Below are positions 6,372 through 12,737 of a stretch of 12,737 bases of DNA, one piece after another (position 1 is the first letter of the stretch; every line of letters begins with the position of its first letter). The notes beneath the pieces are model-generated. The model worked only from the letters and a program-made list of their open reading frames with translations, searched no databases and had not been told where the DNA came from. This DNA comes from an uncultured Clostridia bacterium (GTDB lineage Bacteria; Bacillota; Clostridia; Oscillospirales; Acutalibacteraceae): the NCBI GenBank assembly GCA_937884625.1, contig CALGCE010000089.1:1-12737 (forward strand), in the 5' to 3' direction. The position numbers were made by a program, and so were the translations under genes.

Positions 6372-6812
6372 ATGAAGGTTGTATTACTTGCAGATGTTAA
6401 GGGAAAAGGCAAAAAGGGAGATTTATGTCAGGTGTCCGACGGATACGCAAGAAATTTTCTCTTCCCTAAAAACCTTGCAATCGAGGCGGACAGTGCCGCT
6501 ATGTCGGAACTTAAAAGCCGTGAGGAGTCAAAAGCACACCATAAGAAAGAGGAGATAGCAAGGGCTAACGAACTTGCGTCTATGCTAAACGGTAAGACGG
6601 TAGTAATAAAGGCAAAAGCAGGTACGGCAGGCAGACTTTTCGGCAGTGTTACCTCAAAGGAAATCGCAGCCGAGATAAAGAAAAGTTTTGATATAGAAAT
6701 AGACCGCAAAAAAATGAGTGTTGCCGATATAAAGAACTTCGGCGAATACGAAGCGGAAGTTAAACTCTATACGGGAATAACGGCTAAATTAAATGTAAAG
6801 GTAACGGAGTAA
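6372..6812 (+). CDS. rplI: Large-subunit ribosomal protein L9 (bL9)
   Basis: This is a 146-aa 50S protein close to the family's usual length of about 148. It has the N-terminal signature [20 protein letters not shown] (1-20) followed by [16 protein letters not shown] (21-36), both characteristic of bL9. Then come the long connecting helix rich in Lys/Glu (about 41-75) and the C-terminal 23S rRNA-binding domain, including [16 protein letters not shown] chose ATG 6372, with AAAGGA at 6355-6360; an in-frame ATG at 6327 directly after the rnj stop would add 15 residues inside the hairpin and does not fit the family. Of its nine isoleucine codons, seven are ATA, two ATC and none ATT, odd for a ribosomal gene. 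dnaB follows after four bases. Confidence 0.97.
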   Translation: MKVVLLADVKGKGKKGDLCQVSDGYARNFLFPKNLAIEADSAAMSELKSREESKAHHKKEEIARANELASMLNGKTVVIKAKAGTAGRLFGSVTSKEIAAEIKKSFDIEIDRKKMSVADIKNFGEYEAEVKLYTGITAKLNVKVTE

Positions 6813-6816
6813 AATT

Positions 6817-8196
6817 ATGAGCGATAACAATCTGATTTTTGACCTTGATGGCACAAGACTGCCCTATTCGGTTGAGGCAGAACAGGCGGTTTTAGGCTCA
6901 CTTATAATAGACCCGAAATGTATTACCGAGGTTGCGGTACAAATGAAAGCGGAGTATTTTTATATTCCGCAACATAAAAGCATATATACCGCAATTTCGT
7001 CGATGTACGAACTCAGTCAGTCGATAGATTTTGTATCTTTGCTTGAAAAACTTAAAAAGGACGGCGTATATGACGATGCAGGCGGTAAGACCTATCTTAC
7101 GCAGTTAGTACAGTCGGTGCCGTCCTCTGCAAATGTACTTACCTACGTTTCGATAGTAAGAGAGAGGTACTACGCAAGAGCACTTATGGGTGCGGCACAA
7201 AGTATAATCAAGGATATAAACGAGAATGTTTTAGATTCTTCTAAAATGCTTGATGCGGCGGAACAGAGGATATATGAAATCCGTCAGGGCAGGGATATTA
7301 GCGGACTTACGCATATAAAGGACGTAATAGAGGGCGAAACCTACGACCGCCTTACCAAAATGACCGACCCTGAAACTAAGGACGACTATGTGGGTATACC
7401 AAGCGGTCTTGGAGAACTTGACAGGATTATTACGGGACTTAATAAATCCGACCTTATTATTTTAGGTGCAAGACCGGGTATGGGTAAGACCTCATTTGCA
7501 CTTAATGTTGCAAGAAACGTTGCGGTAAACGCAGGTAAGACGGTATGCTTTTTCTCACTTGAAATGTCAAGGGACCAATTGGCACAGAGAATGCTTTCAA
7601 GCGAAGCGGGAATACCGAGCAGTAAACTGCGTACGGGCGAACTTGATGCAGACGAGTGGACAAGTCTGGCCCAAGCAGGAAACACCCTTTCAAAAACCCA
7701 GATATATTTTGATGAAACCTCCGATATTACGGTACAGCAGATGAAAGCAAAACTGATGCGAATGAAAAAGGTTGACCTTGTAATAATAGATTATTTGGGA
7801 CTTATGCACTCTGCAAGGCAGATAGATAACCGTGTACAGGAAGTATCGGACATTACGAGAAATCTTAAAATAATGGCAAAAGACTTAAAGGTGCCCGTTA
7901 TTGCGTGTGCACAGTTATCAAGAGGTACCGAAACAAAGGGTAAGTCGCATAAACCTGCACTGTCAGACCTGCGTGATTCGGGTTCTATCGAGCAGGATGC
8001 GGATATAGTTTTGTTCCTTTACAGAGAAAACTATTACGATAATGAAAAAAGTCAGGACAGCGATATGAGTGACCCGACAAAAGCGGAATGTATAATAGCG
8101 AAAAACCGTCACGGCAGTACCGATACGGTAAAACTGCATTGGAATGCCGAGTTTACGAGGTTTACATCTGTGGATGTGTTCAGGAATGAAGAATAA
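6817..8196 (+). CDS. dnaB: Replicative DNA helicase DnaB
   Basis: This is a 459-aa hexameric helicase that unwinds DNA at the replication fork, at full family length. The N-terminal helical domain covers about residues 15-120 (LPYSVEAEQAVLGSLI at 15-30). After a linker, the RecA-like domain has Walker A GARPGMGKT (217-225), SLEMS (247-251), Walker B VDLVIIDYLGLM (319-330), an ACAQLSR motif (363-369) and a C-terminal AKNRHGSTD with the probable arginine finger Arg431. ATG 6817 has GGAG at 6806-6809, inside the end of rplI. The gene overlaps tilS by 11 bases. No intein or other insertion is present, although dnaB is a common intein site. The rplI-dnaB pairing is widely conserved in Firmicutes. 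Confidence 0.97.
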   Translation: MSDNNLIFDLDGTRLPYSVEAEQAVLGSLIIDPKCITEVAVQMKAEYFYIPQHKSIYTAISSMYELSQSIDFVSLLEKLKKDGVYDDAGGKTYLTQLVQSVPSSANVLTYVSIVRERYYARALMGAAQSIIKDINENVLDSSKMLDAAEQRIYEIRQGRDISGLTHIKDVIEGETYDRLTKMTDPETKDDYVGIPSGLGELDRIITGLNKSDLIILGARPGMGKTSFALNVARNVAVNAGKTVCFFSLEMSRDQLAQRMLSSEAGIPSSKLRTGELDADEWTSLAQAGNTLSKTQIYFDETSDITVQQMKAKLMRMKKVDLVIIDYLGLMHSARQIDNRVQEVSDITRNLKIMAKDLKVPVIACAQLSRGTETKGKSHKPALSDLRDSGSIEQDADIVLFLYRENYYDNEKSQDSDMSDPTKAECIIAKNRHGSTDTVKLHWNAEFTRFTSVDVFRNEE

Positions 8197-9496
8197 AGTA
8201 TTACAGGCGATAAATAAGTTTTCACTGCTTGAAAATGTTACCTGTGTTACGGTGGCACTTTCGGGCGGTGCGGATTCTATGGCACTTCTAAACGTACTTT
8301 ATGAACTAAAAGACCAACTTAATATAAATATCGCAGCGGCACATTTTAATCATAAAATAAGGGGTATTGAAGCCGACCGTGACGAGCAGTTTGTAAGGGA
8401 CTTTTGTGAAAGCAAAGGCATAGAACTTTTTGTTTCATGTGCGAATGTTTTGTCCATTTCAAAAGAAAATCACGAAAGCGTGGAACTGACTGCCAGGAAA
8501 CTGCGGTACGAATTTTTAAAAAGTGTGGCAAACGGCGGTGTTGTCGCAACGGCACATACTGCAAGTGACAGCCTTGAAACAATGCTTTTTAATCTTACAA
8601 GGGGAACGGCACTTAAAGGACTTTGCGGTATACCTGCAAGGCGTGATATTTTTATCCGACCGCTGATACTTTGCACAAGAGATGATATAGAGCAGTATTG
8701 CAAAGAAAATAATATTGACTTTGTTACCGACAGTACCAACCTATGCGACGATTACACAAGAAACAAAATACGGCATAATGTAATACCCGTTTTAAAGCAG
8801 ATAAATCCGTCGGTTGAAAATGCGGTGTCAAGGACGGCTTTGAGTATCGCAGAGGATTGCAGTTTTATAGATGCTTTTGCAAAGACGGAATTTGAAAACC
8901 GTTTGACAAAAGACGGTCTTATAATAGAAAATTTTGATAAACTTCATATTTGTGTTGCAAAAAGGGTAATAATGCGGTATTATGAATTGGTCTTTGATGA
9001 TACGCCTGATAATTTTCATATAAACGGCATATATGATATTTGTCTTAAAGGCGGAAATTTAAGCATACAAAATAGTATGTATGCTGTTTGTAAAAACAAA
9101 ATTTTGAAGTTTTGTAAACAAAACGCAGAGCAGTCAAAAAAAAGAAAATTTAATGTTAAAATTTCAAAAGAAGTTAATGATTTGTACAAAAAGGGGCAAA
9201 AAATTAATAATTTGTTTTTAAAAAATACACTTGACTGTGATAAAATAGTAGGACAATTGACGGTGCGGACAAGATGCAGTTCGGACAGTATAAAAATTAA
9301 AAACCGAAACTGTACCAAAACGCTAAAAAAACTTTATACAGAGTATAAAGTACCCGTTTGCGACAGGGACACTCTCCCCGTAATAGCAGACGATATGGGT
9401 GTGGTCTTTGTATACGGTATAGGCGTTGCCGAGCGGTGTGCCGTCGATGAAAACACAAAAGATATTTTTAAGATAACGGTCAAAGAGGGCGTATGA
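8186..9496 (+). CDS. tilS: tRNA(Ile)-lysidine synthetase
   Basis: This is a 436-aa ATP-dependent enzyme that attaches lysine to C34 of tRNA-Ile(CAU), making lysidine, which changes both its codon reading (AUG to AUA) and its charging (Met to Ile). The PP-loop SGGADS (26-31) begins the catalytic domain. Family motifs follow: AAHFNHKIRG (51-60), ATAHTASDSLETML (121-134), RPLILCTRDDIEQY (158-171) and TDSTNLCDDYTRNKIRH (181-197). The C-terminal substrate-binding domain is at about 355-433. The start is uncertain: ATG 8186, chosen here, overlaps dnaB by 11 bases; in-frame ATG 8174 would add four residues, and neither has a strong SD. Translation probably depends on coupling to dnaB. The 3' third is noticeably A-rich. 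The gene overlaps hpt by four bases. Confidence 0.95.
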   Translation: MKNKVLQAINKFSLLENVTCVTVALSGGADSMALLNVLYELKDQLNINIAAAHFNHKIRGIEADRDEQFVRDFCESKGIELFVSCANVLSISKENHESVELTARKLRYEFLKSVANGGVVATAHTASDSLETMLFNLTRGTALKGLCGIPARRDIFIRPLILCTRDDIEQYCKENNIDFVTDSTNLCDDYTRNKIRHNVIPVLKQINPSVENAVSRTALSIAEDCSFIDAFAKTEFENRLTKDGLIIENFDKLHICVAKRVIMRYYELVFDDTPDNFHINGIYDICLKGGNLSIQNSMYAVCKNKILKFCKQNAEQSKKRKFNVKISKEVNDLYKKGQKINNLFLKNTLDCDKIVGQLTVRTRCSSDSIKIKNRNCTKTLKKLYTEYKVPVCDRDTLPVIADDMGVVFVYGIGVAERCAVDENTKDIFKITVKEGV

Positions 9497-10029
9497 ATAA
9501 AGCATATAAAAACATTTTGATTTCAAAAAGGGAACTCAAATCAATATGCAAAAGACTTGGCAGACAAATATCTGTTGACTATAAGAATAAAAGGCTGTTA
9601 ATCGTATGCGTACTTAAAAGTTCTGCATTGTTTACAGCAGACCTTATGAGGAATATAAAGTGTGAGTGTAAAGTCGATTATATGTCGGTATCTTCGTATG
9701 ACGGTACAAAGTCTTCGGGGAATATTGAGTTTAAAAAGGATATTGATATAAACCCAAAAGGCTATGATATACTTCTTATAGACGATATAATTGATACAGG
9801 TACTACGCTTGAATTTCTTAAAGGTGTTTTGGAAAAGAAAAGCCCGTCAAGTATAAAGATATGTTGTTTGCTTGACAAACCTTACTCACGCAAAGCCGAT
9901 ATTAATGCTGATTACATAGGAAAGATTATACCCGATAAATATGTTTACGGTTACGGTCTTGACTATGATGAAAAATACAGAAATTTACCTTTTATCGCAA
10001 CACTTGACGATAATGGGGAAGGGAGATAA
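9493..10029 (+). CDS. hpt: Hypoxanthine phosphoribosyltransferase
   Basis: This is a 178-aa cytosolic purine salvage enzyme that joins hypoxanthine (or guanine) to PRPP to give IMP (or GMP). The PRPP-binding motif LLIDDIIDTGTT (94-105) is intact, as is the C-terminal FAMILY-like stretch VYGYGLDYDEKYRNLPFI (151-168) used for base recognition. The first loop reads VLKSSALF (40-47), whereas most bacterial enzymes have LKG at this point, so Gly is replaced by Ser43. ATG 9493 overlaps the tilS stop (ATGA); the upstream AGAGGG is only a few bases away. The tilS-hpt-ftsH order is a familiar Firmicutes cluster. Length is normal. Confidence 0.93.
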   Translation: MNKAYKNILISKRELKSICKRLGRQISVDYKNKRLLIVCVLKSSALFTADLMRNIKCECKVDYMSVSSYDGTKSSGNIEFKKDIDINPKGYDILLIDDIIDTGTTLEFLKGVLEKKSPSSIKICCLLDKPYSRKADINADYIGKIIPDKYVYGYGLDYDEKYRNLPFIATLDDNGEGR

Positions 10030-10035
10030 AATCGT

Positions 10036-11874
10036 TTGAATAAAAATCTTAAAAACGTACTGCTTTATATAGGAATACCGATAGTTTTGATTGCGGCATT
10101 TTTTGCGGTATCAAAATTTTCGAACAACACGGCAGAGAAAAAATACTACGAGGTAGTAGAGAAGATTACAAGTAATGAGGTATCCGAGTTTGAACTCAAC
10201 CTTTACAGCGGTGACCTTACCTATACGCTTCGTAAGGACGGAAAAACTTACAGATACACCGTTGCCGATGCATCTATATTCTATAACGATATTAAAGATG
10301 AGATAAAGCAGATAAACAAGGAAAACGCAGGTACTGACAATATCATTAAGTATAACTATAAGAGCGGAGGAGAAGCATCTTGGCTTATGAGTATGCTTCC
10401 TACAATCGTGCTTATAGGTATAATGGTACTTTTCTGGATATTCGTAATGAGACGTATGAACGCCACTATGGGTACCGACAAGACTATGGGCTTTGGCAAA
10501 GCAAAGGTCAAAAAGGCTGACGAACGCAAAAAGACCACCTTTGCGGACGTTGCCGGTGCCGATGAAGAAAAAGAGGAAATGGCGGAAATAGTCGATTTTC
10601 TAAAAGACCCTAAAAAGTTTAACGAACTGGGTGCTCGAATACCCAAAGGCGTACTTTTAGTAGGTCCTCCCGGAACGGGTAAGACTTTACTTGCCCGTGC
10701 GGTAGCAGGAGAAGCGGGAGTACCGTTTTTCTCAATATCGGGTTCGGATTTCGTTGAGATGTTCGTAGGTGTCGGTGCGTCGAGGGTGCGTGACCTTTTC
10801 GGCGAGGCAAAGAAAAATGCCCCTGCAATTATATTTATTGACGAGATAGACGCAGTCGGCAGACAAAGAGGAGCAGGTCTTGGAGGCGGTCACGATGAGC
10901 GTGAGCAAACCCTTAACCAACTGCTTGTTGAAATGGACGGTTTCGGTGCAAACGAGGGCGTTATAGTAATGGCGGCTACCAACCGCCCCGATATACTTGA
11001 CCGTGCGTTGTTGCGTCCGGGAAGATTTGACCGTCAGATAACAGTAAACTATCCTGATGTAAAGGGCAGAGAGGAGATATTAAAGGTACATTCAAGGGGT
11101 AAGCCGTTAGGTCCCGATGTAAACCTTGCAACCATTGCAAAGTCTTCGTCAGGCTTTACGGGTGCAGACCTTGAAAACCTGCTTAACGAGGCGGCACTTC
11201 TTGCAGTCCGTCACGGCAAAAAGGCGATTACGCAGGAAGAAATCGAGGAGGCTACCATAAAGGTAGTTATGGGTACAGAGAAGAAGTCCCACGTTGTAAG
11301 GGATAAGGATAAACTTGTTACTTCCTACCACGAGGCAGGTCACGCAATCGTATCCTACTTCCTGCCAACACAAGACCCCGTTCATCAGATTTCCATTATT
11401 CAGCGTGGTATGGCGGCAGGTTATACTATGTATCTGCCCGAGGACGAAAAAGGGCATACTTCAAGAAATCAAATTCTTGAACAGATTTGTTCGCTTTTGG
11501 GCGGACGTGCGGCAGAGCAACTCACCCAAGATGATGTCTGCACAGGTGCATCTAACGACATAGAACGTGCTACCGACCTTGCACGCAAGATGGTAACCAA
11601 GTTCGGTATGAGCGATAAGTTGGGACTTGTCACCTACGGTCACGATAATAACGAGGTATTTTTAGGCAGGGATTTCTCCTCTACACCTAACTACTCCGAA
11701 AAGACCGCCGCCGCTATTGACGAAGAAATCGAGTCGGTAGTTATGGCACAGTACAAAAAGGCTTTGAAACTCCTCCAAGAAAATATGCCGAAACTTCACG
11801 AGGTTGCAAAATGCCTGTTTGATAACGAAAAAATTTCGGGCGACGATTTCAGAAACATTATGCAAAAAGCATAA
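10036..11874 (+). CDS. ftsH: ATP-dependent zinc metalloprotease FtsH
   Basis: This is a 612-aa hexameric membrane protease that extracts and degrades membrane and short-lived cytosolic proteins. TM1 is at about 8-26, an extracytoplasmic domain at 30-114, and TM2 at about 116-138. The AAA+ domain has Walker A GPPGTGKT (210-217), pore loop FVGVG (243-247), Walker B IIFIDEID (265-272) and second region of homology LLRPGRFDR (325-333). The zinc protease motif is HEAGH (432-436), with the third ligand probably Asp508 in GASNDIE. The start is TTG 10036: GGGAG lies at 10021-10025, ten bases upstream, and no ATG is available in frame until residue 118. The usual acidic C-terminal tail is absent. It is the last gene of the operon, six bases after hpt. 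Confidence 0.97.
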   Translation: MNKNLKNVLLYIGIPIVLIAAFFAVSKFSNNTAEKKYYEVVEKITSNEVSEFELNLYSGDLTYTLRKDGKTYRYTVADASIFYNDIKDEIKQINKENAGTDNIIKYNYKSGGEASWLMSMLPTIVLIGIMVLFWIFVMRRMNATMGTDKTMGFGKAKVKKADERKKTTFADVAGADEEKEEMAEIVDFLKDPKKFNELGARIPKGVLLVGPPGTGKTLLARAVAGEAGVPFFSISGSDFVEMFVGVGASRVRDLFGEAKKNAPAIIFIDEIDAVGRQRGAGLGGGHDEREQTLNQLLVEMDGFGANEGVIVMAATNRPDILDRALLRPGRFDRQITVNYPDVKGREEILKVHSRGKPLGPDVNLATIAKSSSGFTGADLENLLNEAALLAVRHGKKAITQEEIEEATIKVVMGTEKKSHVVRDKDKLVTSYHEAGHAIVSYFLPTQDPVHQISIIQRGMAAGYTMYLPEDEKGHTSRNQILEQICSLLGGRAAEQLTQDDVCTGASNDIERATDLARKMVTKFGMSDKLGLVTYGHDNNEVFLGRDFSSTPNYSEKTAAAIDEEIESVVMAQYKKALKLLQENMPKLHEVAKCLFDNEKISGDDFRNIMQKA

Positions 11875-11895
11875 TTTGGCAAATTAAAAATTTAC

Positions 11896-11924
11896 TTGAA
11901 AAAAAAGGCTCTCTTTGGTATAAT
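11896..11924 (+). promoter_or_regulatory. Promoter of the DUF1846 gene, -10 box inside the hairpin
   Basis: TTGAAA (11896-11901), a 17-base spacer, and TATAAT (11919-11924) with an extended -10 TGG (11916-11918). The predicted start is near 11931, giving a leader of about 23 bases. The -10 box is the left arm of the hairpin at 11907-11947, so RNA made from this promoter lacks that arm. Confidence 0.8.
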
Positions 11925-11953
11925 TACTTATTATACCAAAGGGGGCTTCTTTT
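11907..11953 (+). terminator. Terminator-like hairpin after ftsH that covers the next gene's SD
   Basis: Perfect 12-bp arms, CTTTGGTATAAT (11913-11924) and ATTATACCAAAG (11930-11941), close a TACTT loop. The stem continues through 11907-11912 with 11942-11947 using three Watson-Crick and three wobble pairs. TTCTTTT follows, an imperfect U-tract that faces an upstream A-run. It is 33 bases after the ftsH stop and probably ends the operon. The right arm contains AAAGGGGG, the SD of the next gene, so read-through RNA should be poorly translated. As DNA, the dyad could also be an operator. Confidence 0.7.
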
Positions 11954-12737
11954 GTGGCTAAAACAGGTTTTGATAACGTCGAATATATAAGGCTTCAATC
12001 ACAGAATATCCGTGACAGAATTAAATTTTTCGGCGGAAAACTTTATATGGAGTTCGGCGGTAAACTGTTTGACGATTATCACGCTTCCCGTGTTCTTCCG
12101 GGATTTGAGCCTGATTCAAAGGTAAAAATGCTGTTGCAACTTAAAGACGAAGCGGAAATCGTAATCGTCATAAATGCCGATGCGATAGAGAAAAACAAAC
12201 GCAGGGGCGACCTTGGTATTACCTACGACCTTGACACTTTGCGTCTTATTGACGCATTCAGGGGAATAGGTCTTTTTGTGGGAAGTGTAGTAATAACCTG
12301 CTATACGGGACAACCCTTGGCACTCGCCTTTGAAAAAAGACTTAAATCTCTTGGGATTAAGGTCTACCGCCATTATCCGATAAATGACTATCCTGCCAAT
12401 ATTCCGCTAATAGTCAGCGAGGACGGATTCGGCAAAAACGATTACATAGAAACAAAGCGTCAGTTGGTGGTTGTTACTGCCCCCGGTCCGGGAAGCGGTA
12501 AAATGGCTACTTGCCTTTCACAACTTTATCACGAGCATAAAAGGGGAATTAAGGCGGGTTATGCGAAGTTTGAAACATTCCCAATATGGAATTTACCGCT
12601 CAAACACCCCGTAAATGTTGCTTACGAAGCGGCAACTGCCGACCTTAACGATGTTAATATGATAGACCCGTTCCACCTTGAAGCTTACGGCGAGACCACC
12701 GTAAACTACAACAGGGACGTGGAAATATATCCTGTTC
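11954..12737 (+). CDS. DUF1846 / UPF0371 family protein, N-terminal part (cut by window edge)
   Basis: The first 261 residues of a protein whose family is usually about 500 aa. Recognisable family stretches are [18 protein letters not shown] (34-51), [20 protein letters not shown] (69-88), a P-loop-like [12 protein letters not shown] (175-186), and [18 protein letters not shown] (204-221). The family is conserved in Firmicutes, but as far as I know its biochemical role is not established; the glycine-rich [10 protein letters not shown] segment suggests nucleotide or phosphate binding. I chose GTG 11954 because GGGGG (11941-11945) lies eight bases before it; no ATG is in frame until residue 32, which would remove conserved sequence. 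It has its own promoter and is separated from ftsH by the hairpin element. The right edge falls after the first base of codon 262. Confidence 0.9.
   Translation, partial: MAKTGFDNVEYIRLQSQNIRDRIKFFGGKLYMEFGGKLFDDYHASRVLPGFEPDSKVKMLLQLKDEAEIVIVINADAIEKNKRRGDLGITYDLDTLRLIDAFRGIGLFVGSVVITCYTGQPLALAFEKRLKSLGIKVYRHYPINDYPANIPLIVSEDGFGKNDYIETKRQLVVVTAPGPGSGKMATCLSQLYHEHKRGIKAGYAKFETFPIWNLPLKHPVNVAYEAATADLNDVNMIDPFHLEAYGETTVNYNRDVEIYPV

Noticed and set aside
6817..8196. Intein in dnaB
   Set aside because: The gene is 459 codons with continuous helicase motifs, so nothing is inserted.
11875..11953. Riboswitch or T-box leader before the DUF1846 gene
   Set aside because: The gap is only 79 bases, the local promoter gives a leader of about 23 bases, and no conserved riboswitch core or T-box sequence is visible.
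1..12737. CRISPR arrays, tRNA or rRNA genes, insertion sequences, phage genes, toxin-antitoxin pairs
   Set aside because: I saw no regularly spaced repeats, tRNA-like cloverleaf, transposase or integrase motifs. The XRE gene next to a small protein superficially resembles a toxin-antitoxin pair, but the partner is a membrane OB-type protein, divergent and not co-transcribed, with no toxin motif.

Overview
The window looks like chromosomal DNA from a low-to-mid G+C member of the Firmicutes (Bacillota), most likely class Clostridia. The reasons are the presence of both RNase Y and RNase J, a YtrA-type GntR/ABC cassette, a tilS-hpt-ftsH gene order, a DUF1846 (UPF0371) gene, strong purine-rich Shine-Dalgarno (SD) sequences and sigma-A-type promoters with extended -10 boxes. 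I cannot name a genus. Codon use is distinctive: isoleucine is very often ATA, even in the ribosomal protein gene rplI.

Layout: (1) The 3' end of rny (RNase Y) enters from the left and ends in a perfect 13-bp intrinsic terminator. (2) A three-gene, translationally coupled cassette follows (399-3320): a 120-aa YtrA-type GntR repressor, a single ABC ATPase and a 562-aa permease with a large soluble C-terminal part. Its promoter overlaps an 8+8 bp inverted repeat, probably the repressor's own operator. (3) A divergent pair follows (3384-4256): a 68-aa XRE/Cro-type repressor on the minus strand and, on the plus strand, a membrane protein made of a zinc ribbon, one TM helix and a probable OB fold. 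Two matching 17-bp palindromes lie between them, on a consensus promoter. (4) A probable six-gene operon (4506-11874) carries rnj (RNase J), rplI (L9), dnaB (replicative helicase), tilS (tRNA-Ile lysidine synthetase), hpt (hypoxanthine phosphoribosyltransferase) and ftsH (membrane AAA+ protease). Gaps are 45 nt, 4 nt, two overlaps and 6 nt. (5) A compact element follows ftsH in which one hairpin is at once a terminator candidate, contains a promoter -10 box and buries the SD of the next gene. That gene is a DUF1846/UPF0371 protein with a GTG start, cut off by the right edge.

How the parts fit: the core operon joins mRNA turnover, translation, replication, tRNA modification, purine salvage and membrane proteolysis. 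TilS makes the lysidine that lets tRNA-Ile2 read AUA, which matters in a genome this rich in ATA. The two small regulator cassettes between rny and rnj look accessory. Both have a short DNA-binding repressor, a membrane protein and palindromic sites over the promoter. I see no CRISPR array, tRNA, rRNA, insertion sequence or phage gene. No intergenic stretch exceeds 300 bases; the longest is 249 bases, ahead of rnj. The window is mostly housekeeping. The parts most worth checking are the XRE/zinc-ribbon-OB pair with its twin operators and the overlapping terminator/promoter/SD element after ftsH.
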